Source of the DNA: Myceligenerans salitolerans
GTDB lineage: Bacteria; Actinomycetota; Actinomycetes; Actinomycetales; Cellulomonadaceae
NCBI RefSeq assembly: GCF_017349295.1
Contig: NZ_JAFMPK010000046.1
Span: 62,001 to 126,000 of the forward strand
Length of the DNA stretch: 64,000 bases
Direction: 5' to 3'
Shown here: positions 17,204-25,200 of the stretch, in pieces
Layout of the letters: each line of letters begins with the position of its first letter
Numbering within the stretch: the stretch's first letter is position 1
Program-made: the position numbers and the translations under genes
Notes under the pieces: generated by a model
Databases searched by the model: none
Told to the model about the DNA's origin: nothing
Seen by the model: the letters and a program-made list of their open reading frames with translations, nothing else

Positions 17204-17590
17204 TCACCGGCAGCTGATCGAGTCCTCGAAGTCGATCGCGTAGCGCGCGGAGCCCCAGCACTTCAGGAACGGCGACGACATCGTCCACGAGCCCGACGCG
17301 AGCACGCCGACGAGCACGAGCGCGACCCACGGGCCCGGGCGACGGGCACCGGCCAGCACCGTTCCGACCACCGCGCCCAGGACCGCGATCCCGAGCAGCA
17401 CGACCGTCAGGGGCACCAGGTTGAGGTACAGCCTGCTGCTGTCGATGCCGTCCGCGGACGGGTCGGGTGCGACAGGAACGACGGCGACCCATGGGGCGAC
17501 GAACGTCGGCAGAACGATGAGCGCCGAGACGGTCAGCAGTATCCGGCCGTAGGCGTGCCGACGTCGCTCGGGTTGCTCGAAGAGAGTCAT
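17204..17590 (-). CDS. Hypothetical membrane protein with three TM segments
   Basis: A 128-residue protein with hydrophobic segments at about 16-37, 53-77 and 85-105, and an exported C-terminus containing two Cys (KCWGSARYAIDFEDSISCR). I do not recognise a family. The ATG at 17588-17590 is supported by GGAGGG 8 bases upstream; upstream in-frame sequence is not protein-like. TAAGGT at about 17629-17634 could be its -10 element. Confidence 0.7.
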   Translation of the reverse strand: MTLFEQPERRRHAYGRILLTVSALIVLPTFVAPWVAVVPVAPDPSADGIDSSRLYLNLVPLTVVLLGIAVLGAVVGTVLAGARRPGPWVALVLVGVLASGSWTMSSPFLKCWGSARYAIDFEDSISCR

Positions 17591-17747
17591 GTCAGCCGCC
17601 CTCCACGGTTGGATCAGAGCGCTGACCACCTTAGACGACGACCGGGACCGCTGATCGCAGGGACCCCCGTCGTCCGGACGCAGGACAGATGCTCGACCGA
17701 TCGCGAGCCGTCGGAAGGTCCGGTGACGCGCCGCAGGCGCGTCACCC

Positions 17748-18311
17748 TCAGCCTGCTTCGGCGGCTGCCTTCTTGGCCTTCTTGAAGTCGCGGACCTTCT
17801 GGAGGGTCTCGGGGCTCGTGACGTCGGCGACGGAGCGGTAGCCGTCCAGGGCGTAGTCACCGGCGGCTTGCTCCCAGCCCTCGGGACGGATGCCCATCTG
17901 TTTGGCGAGGAGTGCCACGAAGACCTTGGTCTTCTGATCTCCGTACCCCGGCAGTGCGCGCACGCGAGCGAACAGGTCCTCACCGGACGTGGCCTCGCTC
18001 CAGATGCGGGTCGCGTCGCCGTCGTACTCCTCGACCACATGCCGGGCCAGGTCCTGGACCCGGCCTGCCATCGACCGGCCGTAGCGGTGGATGGCCGGGG
18101 GAGTGGTAGCCAGCTCCACGAACCGGTCCGGGTCGGTCTCGGCGATCACGGCCGGGTCGATCGACCCGAGCCGGGACTTGATCTTCCACGGCCCCCGGAA
18201 CGCGTGCTCCATCCCGTACTGCTGGTCCAGCAGCATCGCCACCACCACCGCGAACGGATGCTCATCCAGTACGGCATCGGCCTCCGGCATGCCTGTCACG
18301 TGGAACGACAC
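17748..18311 (-). CDS. HhH-GPD-type base excision DNA repair protein
   Basis: A 187-residue protein of the small actinobacterial HhH-GPD group. Near the N-terminus is AVVVAMLLDQQYGMEHAFRG, the helix region typical of these glycosylase-fold proteins. The hairpin region is ARVRALPGYGDQKTKVFVAL, matching the HhH element LPGxGxxKA. The C-terminus is Lys/Ala-rich (KKAKKAAAEAG), like a DNA-binding tail. No 4Fe-4S cysteines are present. I chose the GTG at 18311 because GAAGGG lies 8 bases upstream; a GTG at 18320 is too close to it. Specific lesion unknown. Confidence 0.8.
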   Translation of the reverse strand: MSFHVTGMPEADAVLDEHPFAVVVAMLLDQQYGMEHAFRGPWKIKSRLGSIDPAVIAETDPDRFVELATTPPAIHRYGRSMAGRVQDLARHVVEEYDGDATRIWSEATSGEDLFARVRALPGYGDQKTKVFVALLAKQMGIRPEGWEQAAGDYALDGYRSVADVTSPETLQKVRDFKKAKKAAAEAG

Positions 18312-18504
18312 GAGAATCACCCTTCCTGACGCACTTGACGGCCGGCTCAGCCTCCGGTCCGGCGGCATCCGGCGTGACGGTGCGGACCGCTCGACGCCGG
18401 AGCGTGCCGAGGTCCGCGTCGGCGGTGCCCCACCGTCCCATCCCGGCCATTATCGCGCCGCATGCTCTCGCCGCCCCTCGAGGCCGGTACCACGGCAGAG
18501 GCGC

Positions 18505-19713
18505 TCACGCGGTCAGCGTGGACCCGAGGGGCCGGCCCGCGTCGAATCCCGGGAGCACGAGGAACGAGGCGCTCGCCGTCGGGGTGGCGAACTCCATGAG
18601 TGCGTCGATCTCGTCGAGCCGGTGCTGCGTGCGCACGAAGGTGTCGAGCTCGCGCTGGAAGGAGATGAAGAACAGCCCGGTCTCGCCGGGATCGTCCCCG
18701 ACGGCGGGCGCGGCGAACCCGTAGCCTCGCCGGAGCATCAGGCCGCTGCCGGTGAAGGACGGGTGCGCCGCCCGCGTGTGTGCCCGGGCCGGTACGAGGT
18801 ACTGGCCCGTGGGTGTCTTGGCGCGCAGGTCGACGTCGTCGGACATCGTGCCGCCCGACAGGGGCGCGCCGTCCGAGAGCCGCCGTCCGATGACGGCCTC
18901 CTGGCTGCCGGTACCGAGTTCCGCGAACCTCGCGGTGTCGAGGACCAGCCGCCGCAGCACGCACAGGGTGCCGCCTGTCACGCGAGGATCGCCGCCGTCC
19001 CCTTCCGGGGGCAGCCAGACCTCGCGGCTCAGCTCCCGGACGCCGTGCGGGACCGTGATGCCGTCGTGGAAGCCGAGCGGGTTCCGCGCCACCATGCCGT
19101 CACCGGGCCCCCGGAAACAGGACTCCGACCAGCGCGGTGTCGCGTCCCCGAGGGCGGCGCGCAGTTCCCGGAGCGCGGCGGGCAGGGCCATCGGGTCCGA
19201 GCCGTGGAGGGCGAGGAGAAGATCACCGCCCACCCGCTCGGGTGCGATCGACTCGTCGCCGGCGAACCGGGGCAGCGCCGTGGCACCGGGAAGGCCGGGA
19301 TCGATCGCGGCCACGGGCCGCGGGCCGAGGCCCACGGTCACGGTGAGGTCGCCGGCGCCGCCCGGTGGGACGGCGGAAGCGGCCCCTGTGAGGTCGAGAA
19401 CCGCCGTGCCCAGCGTGGCGAGACGGGACAGGAGGGTGGCAGGGCTCCCGGCGTCCGGCAGATCGAGCACCGTCAGCAGCCCGAACCTCTGGGGCGTGGC
19501 GGGCCGGTCGATCCCGGCCTGAGTCGTGCCGTCCGGCCGCACCGCGCCGGTCGACGGCGCGTCGGCGGGCAGGTCCGCGGCGGCTGCCGGCGTGCCGTCG
19601 TCACGCCCCTGTTCGAGGGCCGTTCCGGCCGCCGTCCCGCCGGCCGCCGCCACGACGCCGGCGATCACCCCGCCCGTCCCGAACAGCACCTCCCGTCGGC
19701 TGACCCGGTCCAT
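18505..19713 (-). CDS. Tat-exported DyP-type heme peroxidase
   Basis: A 402-residue dye-decolourising peroxidase. The Tat signal is SRREVLFGTGGVIAG. The DyP signature GFHDG is at residues 214-218 with catalytic Asp217, the probable proximal heme ligand is His312 in RAHTRAAHP, and the distal Arg is Arg329 in LRRGYGF. These enzymes use hydrogen peroxide to oxidise dyes, phenolics or porphyrins outside the cell. The gene starts 3 bases after the stop of the lipoprotein gene, so it is the last of a three-gene operon. There is no EfeU/EfeO gene nearby, so an Efe-type iron role is not supported by context. Confidence 0.92.
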   Translation of the reverse strand: MDRVSRREVLFGTGGVIAGVVAAAGGTAAGTALEQGRDDGTPAAAADLPADAPSTGAVRPDGTTQAGIDRPATPQRFGLLTVLDLPDAGSPATLLSRLATLGTAVLDLTGAASAVPPGGAGDLTVTVGLGPRPVAAIDPGLPGATALPRFAGDESIAPERVGGDLLLALHGSDPMALPAALRELRAALGDATPRWSESCFRGPGDGMVARNPLGFHDGITVPHGVRELSREVWLPPEGDGGDPRVTGGTLCVLRRLVLDTARFAELGTGSQEAVIGRRLSDGAPLSGGTMSDDVDLRAKTPTGQYLVPARAHTRAAHPSFTGSGLMLRRGYGFAAPAVGDDPGETGLFFISFQRELDTFVRTQHRLDEIDALMEFATPTASASFLVLPGFDAGRPLGSTLTA

Positions 19714-19716
19714 CGG

Positions 19717-20577
19717 TCAGCTCTCGGACCGGTCGGGCGTCTCGCGCAGCTCGACGTCCCGCAGCAGCGGCGGAACGGTCACCGTGGCGTGCTCGAGGGT
19801 GACCGCGGCCCATCGGTCGCCGAGGCGTACGTCGACCCGGTGCGCGAGACCGGTCCGGTCCACCCAGTACCGGATCCCGGCGGCGTCGGGATCGACGACG
19901 GAACCGGTCGTCGGCGCGGGCGAGGGAGCCGGACTCCCGGCCGCCCCCGCCGAACCGTCGTCGTCCAGCTCCTTCGGCGCCGCCGTGGGTCCCGCGAACA
20001 CCGTCACCGCCCGTTCGCCCGTGGTGTCCTCGCGCAGCCACAGCGCACCGCCCTGGCGGATGAGCATCGGGTTCTCCGGGCGGTCCGAGCCCAGGCTCGC
20101 GAGCACCGTGAGGACGACTGCCAGCGGTGAGCTCGCCGGGTCCAGTTCTCCGGCCTGCCACCCGTCGAGCGACCTCAGGGGTGTGCCGAGGCGGTCGCCG
20201 GTGCTCGTCGCGACGAGCCGGCCGTTCCAGGCGACACGGTCGGACGGCCGGCCGTCGGCGGAGACGAGTCCGTAGCCCGTGTGCGTCGTGTAGTCGAACC
20301 AGCCCTGGAGCCTCACCTCGTGGCCCTGCTCGGTGTACCGCGCGGTGACCTTGCGGCTGCCCGCGTCGAAGTTCCGGAACCGGACGTTCGCCAGCTGCTC
20401 GGACTCCGCGACGGTGACGGGGCGTGCGGGCGCGGGCTCCGCGGCCGGTCCGCCGCCGTCCGTGCAGGCGGCGGCGAGGAGCAGCGTGACGGCGACGACG
20501 GCGCCCGGCGCCTGGCGTGCCCGCCACCGTCGCGGGAACCGGCGGCCGCCGTGCTGCTCGCCAGGACTCCGGGTCAT
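19717..20577 (-). CDS. Hypothetical lipoprotein
   Basis: A 286-residue protein with an N-terminal Arg-rich signal region and lipobox LLAAAC. The body alternates strands (RKVTARYTEQGHEVRLQGWFDY ... YGLVSADGR, in parts) in a way that resembles LppX/LprG-like beta-sheet lipoproteins, with an acidic Ser/Pro/Ala linker near residue 215. I do not recognise an exact family. The ATG overlaps the stop of the beta-helix gene (4 bases), and its own stop is followed 3 bases later by the DyP gene, so the three should be made together and all act outside the membrane. Confidence 0.75.
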   Translation of the reverse strand: MTRSPGEQHGGRRFPRRWRARQAPGAVVAVTLLLAAACTDGGGPAAEPAPARPVTVAESEQLANVRFRNFDAGSRKVTARYTEQGHEVRLQGWFDYTTHTGYGLVSADGRPSDRVAWNGRLVATSTGDRLGTPLRSLDGWQAGELDPASSPLAVVLTVLASLGSDRPENPMLIRQGGALWLREDTTGERAVTVFAGPTAAPKELDDDGSAGAAGSPAPSPAPTTGSVVDPDAAGIRYWVDRTGLAHRVDVRLGDRWAAVTLEHATVTVPPLLRDVELRETPDRSES

Positions 20578-21935
20578 GCCACACCACTCCGTTCGGCCAG
20601 AAGGTCGGCGTCCGGGACGCCTTCGGGGAGTCGGATCCCGGCCGTCACCGTGCTCGGCAGCGGCGCGGGAACGTTCTCGACATCGGTCATGCCCGGTTGC
20701 GGCGGGGGCGCCGGCACCTCGAGGAAGCTCATGCCCGGCGGCGCCTGCACCCGCGGGAGCTCACCGGGTGCCACGCCGTCCAGCGGCCCGGGGGTCCCGC
20801 ATGCCGCTCGAAGGTTCTCCGGCAGGGTCGACGCGGCGGCGCCGGGGCAGGTTCCCCGCGCCGGGGCACGGTCCGCCGAGACGTTCGCGATGTCGACGCC
20901 GTTGCGGCTCACGCCGTCGCCGGCCCAGGAGCCGTCGACCCGGTTCCCGACGGCGGCCAGGTCCTCCGTGTTGGCCAGGAGCACCCCCGCGCGCGGGTTC
21001 CCCGCGACCAGGTTGTCGCGCAGCACGTTGTGCCGGCCGCCGCTGATGCCGATGCCGATGCCGAACGCACCCTCGGCGTGCGCGGGGGAGTCGGCGGAGG
21101 TGTTCGTCGTGACGACGTTGCCGACCACCGTGCCGGCGCGTTGAGGGGTGAACGCCTCCTGGTAGTTGGACAGGAAGGTCATCCCGACCCGGTTGGCCGA
21201 GAAGCGGTTCCCGGAGACCACCACCGAGTCGGAGGCATTCGCGTTCTCGAACCCCACCGCATTACGTTCGGCGACGTTTCCCTGTACGAGGATGTCGCAC
21301 TCGCGGCACTGGCCGACATAGATCCCGGAGTCCGCCGAACCCGAGGCGTAGGAATCGGTGATGGCGCCGTGCCGGGCGTCGAACGCGTAGATGCCGTACA
21401 GCCCGTTGTTGGCGGCGGTGACGTGCCGGACGGCGAATCGTTCCACCGGCGGAAACCTCGAGGGGTCGAGTCGTTCGTAGCCGTCGGTCCCGTGGGCGCT
21501 CGGGCCGTCGTCGTCGTGCATTCCCGTGACGAGCACGCCGTAGTGCATCGTGCGGCGGACGGTGAGGTTCTCGATACGGACGCCGTCGGCGGTGGCGACG
21601 ACCCCGGAGCTCCGGACGCCCTCGCCGTCGATCACGACGGCGTTGCGATCGGTGCCGCGAACCGTGACGTCGTCGGTGTCGACGAGGACGCTCTCGGCGT
21701 AGGTGCCGGGAGAGACCAGGACCAGGTCCCCGGGGGAGGCGGCGTCGACCGCGGCCTGGACGGTCGTGTGCTCGTCCGGAACGCGCAGGACCGCGGGAGT
21801 TCCATCCCCGCCGCCCGCCGTTCCCTCGGTGGCGGCGGAGCCGCCGGCGCACGCGGCGACGGTGAGGACGGCCACCGCGGCCGCGGCCCGGCGGAAAACA
21901 CCGATGAATGATGCCAGGTCCCGTTTCGACGGCAT
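20574..21935 (-). CDS. Right-handed parallel beta-helix repeat lipoprotein
   Basis: A 453-residue lipoprotein (lipobox VAAC at about residues 26-29). A leading VPDEHTTVQAAVDAASPGDLVLV block is typical of pectate-lyase-fold proteins. Successive coils of 20-25 residues follow, such as NGLYGIYAFDARHGAITDSYAS, NSFSANRVGMTFL-like units and HNVLRDNLVAGNPRAGVLL (NosD-like). The C-terminal 100 residues are Pro-rich. Family members bind or cleave polysaccharides; no catalytic set is evident here. TACACT lies 6 bases before the ATG, so this first gene of the DyP operon is probably leaderless. Confidence 0.85.
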   Translation of the reverse strand: MPSKRDLASFIGVFRRAAAAVAVLTVAACAGGSAATEGTAGGGDGTPAVLRVPDEHTTVQAAVDAASPGDLVLVSPGTYAESVLVDTDDVTVRGTDRNAVVIDGEGVRSSGVVATADGVRIENLTVRRTMHYGVLVTGMHDDDGPSAHGTDGYERLDPSRFPPVERFAVRHVTAANNGLYGIYAFDARHGAITDSYASGSADSGIYVGQCRECDILVQGNVAERNAVGFENANASDSVVVSGNRFSANRVGMTFLSNYQEAFTPQRAGTVVGNVVTTNTSADSPAHAEGAFGIGIGISGGRHNVLRDNLVAGNPRAGVLLANTEDLAAVGNRVDGSWAGDGVSRNGVDIANVSADRAPARGTCPGAAASTLPENLRAACGTPGPLDGVAPGELPRVQAPPGMSFLEVPAPPPQPGMTDVENVPAPLPSTVTAGIRLPEGVPDADLLAERSGVA

Positions 21936-22002
21936 GGCTGGAGTGTAGGCATGACGCTGTTCGGGTGCATCTGCGGGGCGATTTTCTCAACATTCTTTGT
22001 CG

Positions 22003-22038
22003 TGCGCGAAAATGCGCAGGACTGCGCACGGATGCGCG
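22003..22038. promoter_or_regulatory. Four TGCGC repeats at exact 10-bp spacing
   Basis: TGCGCG/A starts at 22003, 22013, 22023 and 22033, one per helical turn. The array lies in the 272-base gap between the divergent beta-helix and surface-protein genes, next to an unusually AT-rich patch (21981-22000). This phasing is what cooperative regulator binding on one DNA face would use. The rest of the gap holds no convincing gene. Confidence 0.5.
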
Positions 22039-22207
22039 GGGTGAGGGTGCGCCGGCCTCCGGAAGGAATGACCGTCGAACGGCTGGCCACGGCGATGCGG
22101 GCGGGTGAATCATCGACCGTTCGGGTTCGGTGCTGAGCGCCACCCCGGGAATCCGGATAACGTCGATTCCGGTCTCGTGATTCCTACCTGCGCTCCACGG
22201 GAGAACC

Positions 22208-25200
22208 ATGCGTTCTGCGATCTCCGGAAGCCCTGGCCGTTCGCGTCTTCTCGGCCGTTCCCGTCTTCTCGGCGTGACCGCGACCGTCGGGCTCACCACG
22301 GCGATGCTCCTCGTCCCTTCGGCGGTGCCGCCGACGTCGGCCGCTCCGGAGGACGTCATCGCGGCCGGCCGGGTCTTCGAGGACCACGACGGCGACGGGG
22401 CGTTCGACGACGACGCCACGGACGGGTTCCTCGAACGCGGCGTCGGCAACGTCACGGTCACCGTGACCGACGCCCTCGGGCGATCGGCGACCACTCGGAC
22501 CGAACGCGTGCAGGCATGGCAGCCCGGCGATCCGGCCGACACCCCCGAGAACCCGAACGACCCGACGGACCCGGACGTCGTCCCGGGCCACTGGTACCAG
22601 GAGTCCGACGGAACGTGGTCGATGACGGAGCAGGAGTTCGCGGACCAGACGGGGTCCGCACCGTTCGTCGCCGCCGGCACGGCGACCGCACGACTCCGGG
22701 TCACCTTCTCGGACGTGCCCGCACACCACGAGTCGTGGTTCGCGGGGGACGGAGCGCAGAACGACACGTCGGTGCAGTTCGTGGCGGCCGGGGACGACAC
22801 GGTCGACTACGGTGTCCTGCGTCCCGAGGACCACCGGACCGACCCGTTCGACCTCGTCACCGCGATCCAGTCCGCCGGTGACCCGCAGGACCCGGGGTCC
22901 GCGGACCGCACGGCACTCCGCGCGGCCGACTGGTCGACGTCGCAGGACGTGCACTACTACCAGGACCTGAACAAGAACGGCAGCTACGACGAGGGCACCG
23001 ACACCCTCGCGCCGTCGGGTCCGGACGGCGACGAGTACGGCTGGTACGACGACCGGAACGGCGACGGCTTCTGGGACGCCGACGAGCCGGGCTCGGACGT
23101 CTCGTTCGTCGACGAGAACGGCAACGGGATCTGGGACGCCGGGCCGTGGAGCAACGCGACGCTCTACGACGGGGTCGACGCCGTCGGACCGACGCGGACC
23201 GTCGAGCCGCAGCGGTTCGACTCGGTCCGCGTGCTGCACCCCGACGGCGAGTGCTGGACCGGCCCGTTCGTCTTCACCGAGCGGCTCACCACACCGCAGA
23301 CCGTCCCGGATGACCCGAGCACCGAGGTGGACGAGTCCACCAGCCCTCGCGCGGGCGCGTTCGCCGCGACCGACGTCGAGGTGAACTGCTACAACTTCAC
23401 CGGCACCGTCAGCGGTATCTTCGTGCCGGCCGGCGGGTACGACGGCGAGCCGCGGTTCACCCAGGCGCGCACCGTGAACCTCACCGAACCTTCGGCTCCG
23501 CGCGACCTCGCGACCTTCGGCGAGCTCGGCTCGGTCTGGGGCAACGCGTACGAGAAGACCAGCAACACCTACCTGCTCTCGGCGCTGTACAAGCGGGTCT
23601 CGGGTCTCGCGGAGCATCGGTGGGGCGGGGACACCGACCGCGCGCTGGGCGCCGTCTACCGCATCCCGGACGTTCTCGACCCGGCGAGCGGGCGGGTGGC
23701 GGACGACATCGGCCCGGCGGGCAGCGTCGAGCCCTGGTTCTCCCTCACGGACCTGGGCATCGACGTCGGGTCGGTGCCGTCGAACGCGGATCGCGGGATC
23801 GGCGCGCCGACCGACGAGGTGGCGGATCCGGACGCCTTCGCGAACGCCGGCAAGGTCGGTATCGGCGGCATCGACACCTGGACCGACGGCTTCACCACCT
23901 ACCTCTACGTGATGAACCTCGCGGACCGGGACCTGTACCGCATCGACATCACGCCCACCAGCCCGGACAGCCCCGACCACGACCCCGGCTTCGTCCCGAC
24001 CGCCGCCGACGTGCTGCGGATCCCGCTCGGCCTCGGCGAGTCCGAGCGTCCGTGGGCGGTCGAGGTGTACGGCGACGAGGTGTTCGTCGGCTGGGCCGAC
24101 ACCGGCCAGGCGCCGGGCAACTGCGCCACCACGGGTTCCGGTGAGCCGGACGTGGACGGGTGGCCGGCGTGCGACAGCACCGAGCCGCTGCATGCCCGCG
24201 CCGCGAAGCTCTCTCTCGACGGCGGGAGCCCCGAGCAGGTGCTCGACGTGGACCTGGGCTATCCGCGCGGCGACCCGATCAACGGCTGGGGCGGCCAGGG
24301 CTCCCGCTACTCGAACCAGTACCCGCAGGTGCGGCACTGGAACTCCTGGGCCGACGAGTGGACGTGGGACGCGGGCGACACGGACGGCAACGGCTGGCCG
24401 GACGGTTCGGCAGGCCTGGACGTGTCCGCGGGCACCGGATGGTCCAGCGGGCACCACATCCAGGTGTACCCGCAGGCCATCCTGTCCTCCCTGACGTTCG
24501 ACAGTGCCGGGTTCATGACGCTCGGTCTGACCGACCGGACCGAGCTGCAAGCGGGCAACATCCAGTGGGCGGCCGACGTCGGCCAGGACGACGGCACATC
24601 GCCCGACATCCACTTCGAGGCGGTCTCGGCCGGGGACATGCTTCTGGCCGGCCGGGACGCCGATGGCACGTTCGCGCTGGAGCACGCCGCCCGGGCCACC
24701 GGGGTGGGTGCCGACGGCGAGACCACGGAGCGGTTCGACTCCACGCCCGTGCACCGGGAGCCCGGACCGGGCGGGTTCGAGTTCTACGCGGACGACCAGG
24801 CGCTCGACGGCAACGCCCGCGGCTTCGCGCAGGAACTGAACCACGAGGAGTCGGCGCTCGGCGCCGTGCTGGAGCCCCCGGGCGCCACGGAGGTCGTCAC
24901 CACCGCCTTCGACCCGCTCGTCAACGTCCGCGTCCAGGGCTTCGAGTGGATGACCGTGGACGACGGAGCGCCGGACCGCGGCGTCGAGCTCACCACCGAC
25001 CCGGGCGAGTCGACCCTGCCGAGCCCTTCGTTCCAGAAGGGGGGCGGCCTGGGCGACCTCGACGCGCTCGCGCTCCCGGCGCCGGTCGAGATCGGCAACC
25101 GGGTGTGGTTCGACGCCGACCAGGACGGCCTGCAGAGCGCGGACGAACCGGGACTCGGCGGTATCGAGGTCGAGCTCGTCGACACCGCGGGCGACGTCGT

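Noticed and set aside
21951-22136. 61-residue plus-strand frame in the gap before the surface protein
   Set aside because: No ribosome site, Cys/Arg-rich random composition, and it covers the phased TGCGC repeats, which look regulatory.
22184-24844. 886-residue minus-strand open frame opposite the surface protein
   Set aside because: Arg/Val/Gly-rich shadow with no domain; the plus strand has signal peptide and repeat domains.
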